A DNA stretch of 64,000 bases, from positions 3,534,001 to 3,598,000 of the forward strand of contig NZ_CP053985.1 of NCBI RefSeq assembly GCF_013267355.1, given 5' to 3'. The notes under the pieces are model-generated. The model was not told the DNA's origin. It did not search any database and saw only the letters and a program-made list of their open reading frames with translations. A program made the position numbers and the translations under genes. How positions within the stretch are numbered: position 1 is the first letter of the stretch; every line of letters begins with the position of its first letter. This document shows positions 33,110-41,180 of the stretch, piece after piece. Source of the stretch: Achromobacter pestifer. Its GTDB lineage: Bacteria > Pseudomonadota > Gammaproteobacteria > Burkholderiales > Burkholderiaceae_B.

Positions 33110-34150
33110 TCATGGCCGCGCGACAGGCAGTTTTTCCAGCTCATCCTTGAAGTCGGGATAATCCTTCAGGAATTCCTGGCTGAGCCCGAACCGCTTCACC
33201 AGACGCTCGTCCACCGTCAGATTGAGCACGGTCGCACCGTCCCACAGCCTGGGGCGTTTTTTCACATGGATCAGCACCTTTTCGGTGAATTCGCGGTAGG
33301 AATCGTGCGGCTCGCATTGCTCGTAGTCCGTCGCGACGCGCTGCGCCAGCCCGGCTTCCAGGCCGGCCTGGCGCGCCTTCTCCTGCAGCCACGAAGCCGG
33401 CAGCGTTTGCAAGCTGCCGTCGCGGTAGCCGCCGCCGATGTCGGAATGGGCGCCGATGAACCAGCGTTGCTCGACCGGATGGTCGGGCGGGCGCGGCTCG
33501 GAGTTGGCCAGACGGGTCCACAGGGTCGGCGCATACGGTTCGCGGAATTCGTTGGTGGCGATGGCGTGATAGGCGTGATGGACGTGGTTGCTGAGTTCGG
33601 TGTCGTGGAAGTTGTAGAACCTGGAGAAGCCCGGAAAGGGGATGCCGCCCACCGGTATGCCCAGGCTGCCGACCGTGTCCCAGACGCCGACGAAATGCAC
33701 GTCGGTCTCGCGCGAGAAGTTGACGCGGAAGGTCGCGGCTTCCAGCGACGAGGGGATGCAGTCGTCGCGGTAGAGCGCATAGGCTTCCGCCACGTTGTTG
33801 TCTGAGGGATCATTCAGCAGGCCGCATTTGCGCACCATGCCGGCCAGGCTGCGGGCGGAGTAGGCGCCGCGGCTGAAACCGAACAGGAAGATGCGGTCGC
33901 GCGGTTCGTAGCGCTGGCAAAGCCAGCGGTAGCCCGTGCGGATGTTGGCCGACAGTCCCGCGCCAAAGGCGCCGCCGGCGAACTTGTCGATGGCGGCCCA
34001 CAGGCCCTGGCCCTGCGTGCCCACGCCTTCTATGTAAAACGTTTCCTGCGTGGAGGTCTCGGGCGCCGCTTTGTAGAGTTCGTAGACATTGGTGCGGTCG
34101 TTGGGTTCGTTCCAGGTCCCATCGAAGAATACGGCTAGATTCTTCACCAT
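33110..34150 (-). CDS. DUF2235 alpha/beta hydrolase (Tle1-like phospholipase fold)
   Basis: A 346-residue protein with the DUF2235 signature: MVKNLAVFFDGTWNEP at the N terminus, the nucleophile motif FGFSRGAYSAR (GxSxG) near residue 95, HFVGVWDTVGSLG and AHSDIGGGY. This domain is the catalytic part of Tle1 T6SS phospholipase effectors and also occurs in uncharacterised housekeeping hydrolases. There is no signal peptide. It lies 1-4 kb from T6SS genes but has no adjacent vgrG or obvious immunity gene, so effector status is unproven. ATG 34150 was chosen because the domain begins there. Confidence 0.8.
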   Translation of the reverse strand: MVKNLAVFFDGTWNEPNDRTNVYELYKAAPETSTQETFYIEGVGTQGQGLWAAIDKFAGGAFGAGLSANIRTGYRWLCQRYEPRDRIFLFGFSRGAYSARSLAGMVRKCGLLNDPSDNNVAEAYALYRDDCIPSSLEAATFRVNFSRETDVHFVGVWDTVGSLGIPVGGIPFPGFSRFYNFHDTELSNHVHHAYHAIATNEFREPYAPTLWTRLANSEPRPPDHPVEQRWFIGAHSDIGGGYRDGSLQTLPASWLQEKARQAGLEAGLAQRVATDYEQCEPHDSYREFTEKVLIHVKKRPRLWDGATVLNLTVDERLVKRFGLSQEFLKDYPDFKDELEKLPVARP

Positions 34151-34488
34151 GATCGTTCTCCACAGATGGAGTCTTGCGATGAATCTGCTTGCTGGCATGG
34201 CCCGCGTCCTGCGCGACGTAAGCTAGCACGCCGCTGCGGGCCTGCCCGGGGCGTGCTTTCCCTGCTGATCGGACATACACCGTACTTTTGACTAGCTAAT
34301 TGGTAGCGATCCGCTGTCCTGGCTGGGTTTGCGGGGCGGCGCGGACGCAGGAGGAAAACCGTACTACATCGAAAGTAGCAATCCGGCGGGCCAGGCCGGA
34401 CGGCGCGCCCGCGTTGGCGGCCGAGCGGCGCTTGGGGTATGTTGCGGGCAGTGCGGCCGCGGGCCGCGCATGACCAGAGTAGATGTAC
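34151..34488. other. Divergent intergenic region, no gene seen
   Basis: This gap between the DUF2235 gene and the nucleosidase gene must hold their promoters. I find no convincing coding frame, RNA gene or strong hairpin in it. Confidence 0.5.
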
Positions 34489-35244
34489 ATGGGACCTTTA
34501 GCCATACTGGGCGCCTTGCACGAAGAAATCGCCGACTTGCTCGCGGCGATGGATCCGGGCGCCGCCATCCACCGCGTCGCCATGCGCGACTTCCATGTCG
34601 GCACCCTGTGGGGCACGCCCTGCGTGATCGCGTTGAGCCGGATCGGCAAGGTAGCCGCGGCAGCTACCGCGTCCATCGTGATCCAGGAGTTCAAGGCATC
34701 GCGGGTGATCTTCACCGGCTTGGCGGGCGGCCTGCACGAGGACGTGGCGGTAGGCGACGTGGTCGTGGCCAGCGCGCTGATGCAGCATGACATGGACGCG
34801 CGCCCGCTGTTCGGACAGCATGAGATTCCCTTGCTGGGGCGCGAGCGCTTCGACGCGGATCCGGTCCTGAGCGCGAGGCTGCTGGAAAGCGCGGCACAGT
34901 TCGCGCGCGGCCATGCCGGCTTGACGGCGGGGCAGCGCGCGCAGCCGCCGCGCGTGCACCATGGCCTCATCGCCACCGGCGACGTCTTCGTCAACAGCAA
35001 TGACCATGCGCGCGAGCTGCGCCAGCGCCTGCCCGATGCGCTCTGCCTGGAAATGGAAGGCGGGGCGATGGCGCAGGTCTGCCACGAATTCGGCGTGCCC
35101 TTCGCGGTGCTGCGGGTGATCTCGGATCAGGCCGATCACGCGGCGAAGGCGGATTTCACCGATTTCCTGGTGAACCTGGCGCGGGTCTACACCGCTGGCA
35201 TCCTGGCGCCTCTGCTGAAGTCGGGCACGCTGCGGGAAGCCTGA
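34489..35244 (+). CDS. MTA/SAH nucleosidase-type phosphorylase superfamily protein
   Basis: A 251-residue PNP/UDP-type nucleosidase. Features are MGPLAILGALHEEI at the N terminus, SRIGKVAAAATAS, FTGLAGGLHEDVAVGDVVVAS, the purine-side ATGDVFVNS and the ribose-binding CLEMEGGAMAQVC, followed by ISDQAD. These match 5'-methylthioadenosine/S-adenosylhomocysteine nucleosidase, which cleaves the glycosidic bond in methionine salvage. The Asp of SDQAD is the catalytic acid. ATG 34489 was chosen; 34483 is two codons upstream and possible. It is slightly longer than the classical enzyme, and the substrate may differ. Confidence 0.82.
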   Translation: MGPLAILGALHEEIADLLAAMDPGAAIHRVAMRDFHVGTLWGTPCVIALSRIGKVAAAATASIVIQEFKASRVIFTGLAGGLHEDVAVGDVVVASALMQHDMDARPLFGQHEIPLLGRERFDADPVLSARLLESAAQFARGHAGLTAGQRAQPPRVHHGLIATGDVFVNSNDHARELRQRLPDALCLEMEGGAMAQVCHEFGVPFAVLRVISDQADHAAKADFTDFLVNLARVYTAGILAPLLKSGTLREA

Positions 35245-35256
35245 AGCCGGCGCTTG

Positions 35257-35421
35257 TCAGCGGCCGGTGTCGGGGTAGTTGGGGCCGGCGTCGTGGAACC
35301 CGCCTTCGCTGTAGGGGTTGACCGCGCCGGGATGCGGCGGGCCGCCATTGCCTTGCGCGCAAGCGGCCAGGATCACGGCCGTGGCCAAAAGGGAAAGCAG
35401 GCGGGTCAAGGCGGATTTCAT
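35257..35421 (-). CDS. Small lipoprotein (54 residues)
   Basis: A short exported lipoprotein: MKSALTRLLSLLATAVILAA then the lipobox Cys at about residue 21, followed by a polar Gly/Pro-rich tail. AGGAG precedes the ATG at 35421. The start at 35439 would place charged residues before the signal and is less likely. Function unknown. Confidence 0.7.
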   Translation of the reverse strand: MKSALTRLLSLLATAVILAACAQGNGGPPHPGAVNPYSEGGFHDAGPNYPDTGR

Positions 35422-35486
35422 GATGGTCTCCTGCGCCAAGCGCCTGTGGCGGGCGCATGGCGTGCGGCTGGTCTATCCAGGCAATT

Positions 35487-36890
35487 TTACGCTTCGGGCG
35501 CGGCGTTGCGCTGTTCGCCGGGCTTGGCCTTGCGTTTGGTCTGCGGCGCCGAGCAGCGTTGCTGATAGGCCTCTACCGCGGGGGAATTTGCCGCCTGGAA
35601 GTAGGGATGGGGATGGCCGGCTTCGCGCAGTGCGTCATGCATGCGTCCGCCCCACACGCATTGCGCCTCGGCCTGGGCCCAGAGCCGCGCGGCCAGGCCC
35701 GGCTGGCCATGGCGCCACAGCGCCAGGCCGTAATCGGCCACGATTTCCTCGTCGCGCGGAATCTCGCGGTAGGACTGCTTCAGCAGGTCCATTCCGCCGT
35801 CGATGTCGCCCCTCAGGGTCACGATCCAGCCCAGGGTTCCCAGGTTGTAGGGGAGAGGGCCGGAGTTGGCGATGGACTTGCGCGCCTGGGCTTCCGCTTC
35901 TGCCAGATGGTCGGGAAAATCCGCCAGATAATAGGCGATGCTGTTGGCCCAGTCGGGTTCGTCCTGCAGCGGCACCTCGGCCTGGCGCCGCTGCAATTCC
36001 ACTGCGTCCTCCAGCGCCAGGGCCGGCATGCCCAGCAGGCGTTCCAGCTTGAATCTTGCGCGCAGCACATCGCGCTCCACCGGCGAGGGCGCGGAGCGGG
36101 CACGTTCCAGCCATTGCCGCGCCAGGTCGGCGCGGCCGGCCATCAGCAACAGGTTGGCCATGTCCAGCTGTTGCCGCGGCTGCGCGCCGCAGCCGGTGGC
36201 ATCCACCCATTGCAGGGCGCCCTCGGCATCGTTCTGGCTGAATTTGCGGTTGATGGCGTCCAGCTCGTCGAAGCACTGGCGGTTTTCCGCCGCGCTCGCT
36301 TCGACGGATATCGAGAGGGAGGCCGCCGGCCGATCGTGGCTGAAGTACGCCGTATTGCCCTGGGCGGTGCTGTAGCCCAGGTCCACCCATTGCTCGCCCC
36401 AACGCACGTGCATGGTGGTGACGTAAGGCCAGCCCCCTAGCGGATCCTTATCCCCGCCGCTTTGCAACTGGAACACAGTGCCCCAGGCACCGCTGCCTAT
36501 GCGCCGGATCAACGTGAAGTCCTTGGCGGGATGCGCCTCGCGGGTCCAGATCCAGGCGCTGCGGCCCAGCGCGTCGGTGACGCCGTGCACGATGCCGTCG
36601 TGGTCGGGCATGCCCTCGATGGACTGGCCCTTGCCTGTCAGGAACAGGCGGTATGGCGTATTCGGAGCGATGGCGCTGCCTCGGCTGTTGTCCAGCCTCA
36701 GGATCAGGTAGCGGCCGTGTTCTCCCTTGCCGTACTGCGGCATCCCCTGCGGCGCCGCCGCGGGCGTGCTGCGGGTGGATGGCTTCCTGGCGGACGAGCT
36801 GGCGAGGGCAGATGCCGGCAGGGCGGCCTGGGCAAGCGCGAGCGCGCCGGCCAACAGCAACGGGTACAGCCTGGATTGCGGAAGCGTCAT
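35487..36890 (-). CDS. Exported TPR-containing protein near the T6SS locus
   Basis: A 467-residue protein with a signal peptide (MTLPQSRLYPLLLAGALALA, cleavage near ALA). Residues about 45-190 look like a beta-rich domain with the segment NTPYRLFLTGKG and DHDGIVHGVTDALGR; such PY..G..TD..G segments occur in spike-associated T6SS proteins. The C-terminal half is helical with TPR-like repeats (NLLLMAGRADLARQWLERA; LGTLGWIVTLRGDIDGGMDL). I do not recognise a named family. ATG 36890 is fixed by the signal peptide. A T6SS accessory role is inferred only from the neighbourhood. Confidence 0.65.
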   Translation of the reverse strand: MTLPQSRLYPLLLAGALALAQAALPASALASSSARKPSTRSTPAAAPQGMPQYGKGEHGRYLILRLDNSRGSAIAPNTPYRLFLTGKGQSIEGMPDHDGIVHGVTDALGRSAWIWTREAHPAKDFTLIRRIGSGAWGTVFQLQSGGDKDPLGGWPYVTTMHVRWGEQWVDLGYSTAQGNTAYFSHDRPAASLSISVEASAAENRQCFDELDAINRKFSQNDAEGALQWVDATGCGAQPRQQLDMANLLLMAGRADLARQWLERARSAPSPVERDVLRARFKLERLLGMPALALEDAVELQRRQAEVPLQDEPDWANSIAYYLADFPDHLAEAEAQARKSIANSGPLPYNLGTLGWIVTLRGDIDGGMDLLKQSYREIPRDEEIVADYGLALWRHGQPGLAARLWAQAEAQCVWGGRMHDALREAGHPHPYFQAANSPAVEAYQQRCSAPQTKRKAKPGEQRNAAPEA

Positions 36891-37081
36891 GGGTGCTGCT
36901 TGAGGTCTAATCGATGGGGCCTGGGAGACAGGCGGCATTCTCTCAGAGAACGCAGTGTGCCGCTGGTCCGCGCGCAATCGTGGCGCCCGCTGCGGATCGG
37001 ATGCGGCGGGCGGGCTCCTGTGGCATTCTTGCGCCCGCAACTCGCCACCCGCCGCCGCACGCGGCGCATTCCCGTTCCGTG

Positions 37082-37525
37082 ATGTCGAAATTCTTCCTGC
37101 GCTTCTGTGATTTTCTGCTGCTGTCCGCCGCGGCGGCGCTCTTTGGCGCTTGCCTGATTTCGGTGCTGAAGACCGATGCCTACGGTTGGATGATTCCGGA
37201 TGCGCCGTTCATGTACGGGCCGTTCGAGTTCTATGTCGATTCCGCCTTGGCGGGGCTGGCCGGCCTGCTGGCGCTGGCGCTGGCCGAGCGCGTGGCGCGG
37301 GTGCGCCGCTCGGTTGCATGGCGGGCCGTGGCGACGCTGGCCGCCGCGCTGATCGCGCTGTATCTGGCGCCGCCGGACCCGCAGGTGTTCGGCAATACCT
37401 GGGCGCCCGGCGAGGCCACCATGGAACTGTTTGTGGCGCAGTTGGACATGGTGCTGCCCATCGCGTTCGCGGTATTGGCGCTGCGCCTGGGACTGCGGCG
37501 CCTGTGTGCGCGGTCCGCGGCCTAG
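37082..37525 (+). CDS. Small inner-membrane protein
   Basis: A 147-residue hydrophobic protein with about four membrane segments, starting MSKFFLRFCDFLLLSAAAAL. I recognise no family. The ATG at 37082 opens the first membrane helix. Its 3' end overlaps the convergent PAAR gene by 4 bases. A link to the T6SS is positional only. Confidence 0.65.
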   Translation: MSKFFLRFCDFLLLSAAAALFGACLISVLKTDAYGWMIPDAPFMYGPFEFYVDSALAGLAGLLALALAERVARVRRSVAWRAVATLAAALIALYLAPPDPQVFGNTWAPGEATMELFVAQLDMVLPIAFAVLALRLGLRRLCARSAA

Positions 37526-37791
37526 CCCTGCTCCAGCCGATAAAACTGCTGGCTCGCGATCAAGGTCGCGCCGCAGGACGTCTTCATGCCTTCCAGCGCG
37601 GTGCGCCGGTCCGAACTGACGGCGGCCGCGCCTTCGACGATGGTGTGCGTGCCGCCGCACTTGGGGCAGGTGACGCGGTCGCCCAGCCGGGCCATGGGCT
37701 GGCCGAAGATCATCACTGTTTCGTCGCCAGTGACGACGACCCCGCCATGCGAGGTGCGGTCGCCCTTGCGTATCACCGATAGCTGCGCCAT
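37522..37791 (-). CDS. PAAR-domain spike-tip protein
   Basis: An 89-residue single-domain PAAR protein. PAAR features are seen in GDRTSHGGVVVTG and MARLGDRVTCPKCGGTHTIVEG, whose Cys and His residues could hold the metal at the cone tip. PAAR proteins cap the VgrG spike of T6SS. No toxin domain is attached, so this is a structural tip or an adaptor for a separate effector. It precedes the PDG-repeat protein gene and is convergent with the 37082 membrane protein gene. Confidence 0.85.
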   Translation of the reverse strand: MAQLSVIRKGDRTSHGGVVVTGDETVMIFGQPMARLGDRVTCPKCGGTHTIVEGAAAVSSDRRTALEGMKTSCGATLIASQQFYRLEQG

Positions 37792-37826
37792 GGCTGCCTG
37801 TTGCCCTGTCAGTTGGTTATGTGTGC

Positions 37827-38078
37827 TTACAGATAGGTGCCGTCCGGGGCCTGCCGCGGCGTGCCGGTGACGAACGTGCCGTCGGGCGCCATGCGGACCG
37901 GACCGTCGCCGCCGAGGTAGCGGCCGTCAGGCGCGCGCTGCGGCTTGCCGGCGACGTAAGTGCCATCCGGCGCGCGCGTGACGGGCCCGCCGTCGCCGAC
38001 GTAGGTGCCATCGGGGCAGCGGCGCGGCTTGCCGTTGATGAAGCGGCCGTCGGGCATCATGTGGAATGACTTGTTCAT
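37827..38078 (-). CDS. PDG-repeat protein (six ~14-residue repeats)
   Basis: An 83-residue protein made almost wholly of a short repeat with the core PDGxY/F followed by hydrophobic-Gly and a Pro, for example APDGTYVAGKPQR and APDGTFVTGTPRQ; six copies are visible. There is no signal peptide or membrane segment. The ATG at 38078 has AAGGA upstream. I do not recognise the family. It sits between the PAAR gene (35 bases downstream) and divergent tssA, suggesting a T6SS-linked role. The repeats could form a small beta-solenoid or a binding scaffold; this is speculation. Confidence 0.7.
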   Translation of the reverse strand: MNKSFHMMPDGRFINGKPRRCPDGTYVGDGGPVTRAPDGTYVAGKPQRAPDGRYLGGDGPVRMAPDGTFVTGTPRQAPDGTYL

Positions 38079-38250
38079 CGCGCATCCTTGTCCTGGGGAA
38101 CCCGCATGATATCCAGGGTCCGTGATGCGTTTTGTAATAGGACGTGTCATCTTCAAACGCAAGGCCGTTACAGATATGGGAGGATCGGTCCTCTTCTCGC
38201 CGCCGGCCGCAGGCCCGGCGGCCGCGATCCTGCCATCCGACAAGACCTAT

Positions 38251-39351
38251 ATGAGCGATATCGACACACTGCTGCAGCCCATACCCGGCGAGGCGCCCTG
38301 CGGCGCCGACATGGTGTTTTCCGCCGAGTTCGACGCCGTACGCGAAGCCCGCCGCCACGATGACCCGAACCTGGACCAGGGCGACTGGGTCATAGCCATC
38401 AAAGAAGCCGACTGGCCGGAAGTCATCCGCATCTGCACCACGGTGCTGCGTGAACAGAGCAAGGACGTGCGCGTGGCTGCCTGGCTGGCCGAGGCCTGGG
38501 CCAAGACGCGCGGCTTCGCCGGACTGCGTGATGGCTATCTGCTGGTGGACGGCCTGTGCCGCCACTACTGGGAGGGCCTGCATCCCGTGCCGGACGAGGG
38601 CGATGTACAGCAGCGCGTGGGCAATCTGGCCTGGTTGCTGGCGCGCTCGCAACAGCTGATCCGCGAACTGCCGTTGACGCAGTCCGAAGGCGGGCGCTAT
38701 GGAGCGGCGCTGTGGGACAGCGCCTCGCAGCTGGCCAACGCGGTCAAGCGCACGCCGCAGAACGCGGCCGAGATCACGCGCGGCAAGCTCACGCTGGACC
38801 AGTTCGACGCCGCGCGCCGCGACACGCCGCCGGCTTTTTATTCCGAGCTGGAAGGCAGTCTGCAAAGTTGCTTCGCGGCGCTGGATACGCTGGAACAGAC
38901 CCTGGCGCAGCGCCTGGGCGATGAGGGCCCGGCCTTCTCGCCGGTGCGCGACGCGCTGCGCGACGTGACCGAGCTGACCCGCCGCTTCGCCCGCGACGCC
39001 GGGCTGCTGGTGCGCGCGGATACCGCGGCGCTGGCCGCTCCCACCGCTGCGCCCGCAGCCCCCCGGATGGAGCCGACCTTGTCCGCCGCTGATACCGTTC
39101 CCGCCGCGCCCGCAGCCGCGCGCGGCCCGCTGCAAACGCGCGAGCAGGCGCTGGCGCAGCTGCGTGAAGTGGCGGAATTCTTCCGCCGCACCGAGCCTCA
39201 CAGCCCCGTGGCCTATCTGGCCGACAAGGCCGCCAGCTGGGGCGAGATGTCGCTGCACTTGTGGCTGCGTACGGTCCTCAAGAATGGCGATGAGCTGTCC
39301 GGCCTGGAAGAGCTGCTGGGCGTGCCCAAGCCGACGGACCACAACGGCTGA
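38251..39351 (+). CDS. tssA: T6SS baseplate/tail assembly protein TssA
   Basis: A 366-residue TssA with the ImpA N-terminal domain: starts MSDIDTLLQPIPGEAPCGAD and carries the conserved WPEVIRI and WLAEAWAKTRGFAGLRDGY. The middle is Ala/Pro-rich and the C terminus is a short helical domain (SPVAYLADKAASWGEMSLHLW). TssA starts tail sheath polymerisation and contacts the baseplate and membrane complex. ATG 38251 was chosen because the conserved domain starts there; an in-frame ATG 129 bases upstream would add a poorly conserved extension. Confidence 0.9.
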   Translation: MSDIDTLLQPIPGEAPCGADMVFSAEFDAVREARRHDDPNLDQGDWVIAIKEADWPEVIRICTTVLREQSKDVRVAAWLAEAWAKTRGFAGLRDGYLLVDGLCRHYWEGLHPVPDEGDVQQRVGNLAWLLARSQQLIRELPLTQSEGGRYGAALWDSASQLANAVKRTPQNAAEITRGKLTLDQFDAARRDTPPAFYSELEGSLQSCFAALDTLEQTLAQRLGDEGPAFSPVRDALRDVTELTRRFARDAGLLVRADTAALAAPTAAPAAPRMEPTLSAADTVPAAPAAARGPLQTREQALAQLREVAEFFRRTEPHSPVAYLADKAASWGEMSLHLWLRTVLKNGDELSGLEELLGVPKPTDHNG

Positions 39352-39372
39352 GCCCAGTCATTGCTTGAGTGA

Positions 39373-39392
39373 GCCGGCCCTTGCGGGCCGGC
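39373..39392. terminator. Hairpin between tssA and the OmpA-family gene
   Basis: An 8-bp stem (GCCGGCCC/GGGCCGGC, loop TTGC) lies in the 48-base convergent gap. There is no T run, so it is at best a weak bidirectional terminator. Confidence 0.35.
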
Positions 39393-39399
39393 CCGGCGC

Positions 39400-40194
39400 C
39401 TAGCGGCTGGCGCGGAACTCGATGCGGCGGTTCTTGGCGCGGCCTTCAGCCGTGGCGTTGGTGGCGACCGGCTGGTCGGGCCCGGCTCCCAGCGTCTCGA
39501 AGCGCGCGGGCGGCAGGCCCTTGTCCATCAGGTAGGTCTTGACGGCGTCGGCGCGCGCCTGGCTCAGCGCCAGGTTGGTGCTGCGGCTGCCGGAGCTGTC
39601 GGTGTGGCCGATGATCTGCACCTTGTTGCTGTGCAGCTTGGGCACCACGTCCGCCACCTTGTCCAGCAGCTCGCGGCCGCGCGCGGTGAGCGTGGCGCTA
39701 CCGGTCTCGAATTCCACCACGCGATTGGTCAGGACCTGGTCGAGCAGCCCCTGCTCGTCTTTGCTGGCCGACACGCGCAGGCCGTTGACGATTTTGTAGG
39801 TGGGATTGAGCGAGGTCGCGAAGGCGCTGGCGATCTGCTGGCGCGAGGCTTCGTTCTGCACTTCGCCGCGCAGGCGGATCTGGGTGCCGTCGATTTCCAG
39901 CTGGCCGCGGTTGATTTGTTTCAATGGCTGGCCGATGAGCTTGCCGACGTGTTCGGACCAGTTGGGCGGCGCGACCACGCCGCCCACATCGATCTGGTCG
40001 ATCACGTTGCCCACGCCGTACACCTGCTGCAGCCGCGCCAGCACGTCGGCCTTGGTGGCCTCGTCCGGCACGGCGCCGCTGGCCACGACCTGGCCGGGCT
40101 GGGGGATGACGTTGGCGGGCACCACCGTGGCCGCGTCCTGGGCCGCCGCCGTGCAGGCATACAGCGCAGCCATGAGCAGTAAGGAGTAGCGCAT
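39400..40194 (-). CDS. OmpA-family protein of the T6SS locus
   Basis: A 264-residue exported protein: signal peptide MRYSLLLMAALYACTAAAQ, BON-like middle segments (INRGQLEIDGTQIRLRGEV) and a C-terminal OmpA peptidoglycan-binding domain with IIGHTDSSGS and AKNRRIEFR. It directly follows tagF (2-base gap) in the tssM-tagF-ompA block. Peptidoglycan-binding partners anchor the T6SS membrane complex to the cell wall, and this protein probably does so here. It is not TssL, whose gene lies at 62306. Confidence 0.85.
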   Translation of the reverse strand: MRYSLLLMAALYACTAAAQDAATVVPANVIPQPGQVVASGAVPDEATKADVLARLQQVYGVGNVIDQIDVGGVVAPPNWSEHVGKLIGQPLKQINRGQLEIDGTQIRLRGEVQNEASRQQIASAFATSLNPTYKIVNGLRVSASKDEQGLLDQVLTNRVVEFETGSATLTARGRELLDKVADVVPKLHSNKVQIIGHTDSSGSRSTNLALSQARADAVKTYLMDKGLPPARFETLGAGPDQPVATNATAEGRAKNRRIEFRASR

Positions 40195-40196
40195 GG

Positions 40197-41180
40197 TCAG
40201 GCTCCGGTGAAGACTTCAAGAAAAGTGTCCAGCGCCAGGCGCAAGGACAGGCGCGGCTGGTCCAGGTAGCTGGACAGCTTGGCCAGGCCATGGCTGGCCG
40301 ACACGTGGTTGCGGACCCAGGGCGCGTCTTCCAGCACGATGTGCTGTTCGGCATACGCCTGCGGCGTGGACAGCAGGCTGGCCAGCGTCTGCGGCGAGGC
40401 GCCGCGGAAATCCACGGCCAGCCGGTGCTTGCCGGCGATGCGGCCGATGAAGAGCGTGATCTCGAAGTCCGCGCGGGACAGGAAGGGCGAGATCAGCGTC
40501 ATCCAGTAGGCGGCCACCAGATTGATGTAGAGCGGATCGTCAGGCAGTGGCAGCGACAGTCCCTTGTCCAGCTGCGAGGAGCCGCTGGACATCACCGGCC
40601 CCAGCAGGATGCCCAGCGCCAGGATGATGTCGTGCACGCGCGCTGCGTGGCCGTTGCCGCGCAGCATCGCTTCCAGCCGTTCCACCGTCTGCAGGTCGAC
40701 GAAGGCATCGAAACCGTCGTCGGCCGCCGTGCGGATCTCGCCTTCCAGTTCGTTGAGCGTCTGCAGCGCCGAGGCGGGATCGCTGTCCTGCATCAGCAGG
40801 ACGGCGGCGCCGCTCATGCGGTTCCACATGCGGCTGAAGGCGATGGGGCTGCGGGCGATGAAGGCCAGCGGCTTCTGCACTTCCACGGAGGTGGCGGACA
40901 GGAAGGGATAGCGGCGGCCCGACAGATCCTGGCTGGGTTGCAGATGCCCCGCGATGGCCAGCTTGCCGCGCGACCCCAGGATGGCGAACGGCATGGGCTC
41001 GGCCTCGTCGTACAGCGCCTTCCAGTGCGGCTCCTGCGCCAGCATCTCCATGGTGCTGGCGACCCAGGCGTCCAGCGTGGCCATCAGCTGCGGATGCGAG
41101 GTGTTCTTCACGAAATCGCCGCGGCTGGGGATCTTGCCGAAGTAAGCCGTGCGGAACAAGGGGGACTGCGGGTTGCTCAT
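40197..41180 (-). CDS. tagF: T6SS accessory protein TagF
   Basis: A 327-residue protein with the TagF N-terminal signature YFGKIPSRGDFV, then HPQLMATLDAWV. TagF is a post-translational repressor of T6SS activity that acts with or against the threonine-phosphorylation pathway, or on Fha. It overlaps tssM by 4 bases (41177-41180) and precedes the OmpA-family gene. A longer C-terminal part than the TagF domain alone (about residues 150-327) is present; no PppA phosphatase fusion motif was seen. Confidence 0.9.
   Translation of the reverse strand: MSNPQSPLFRTAYFGKIPSRGDFVKNTSHPQLMATLDAWVASTMEMLAQEPHWKALYDEAEPMPFAILGSRGKLAIAGHLQPSQDLSGRRYPFLSATSVEVQKPLAFIARSPIAFSRMWNRMSGAAVLLMQDSDPASALQTLNELEGEIRTAADDGFDAFVDLQTVERLEAMLRGNGHAARVHDIILALGILLGPVMSSGSSQLDKGLSLPLPDDPLYINLVAAYWMTLISPFLSRADFEITLFIGRIAGKHRLAVDFRGASPQTLASLLSTPQAYAEQHIVLEDAPWVRNHVSASHGLAKLSSYLDQPRLSLRLALDTFLEVFTGA

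Noticed and set aside
37522..37791. Toxin fused to PAAR
   Set aside because: Only 89 residues, all accounted for by the PAAR fold.
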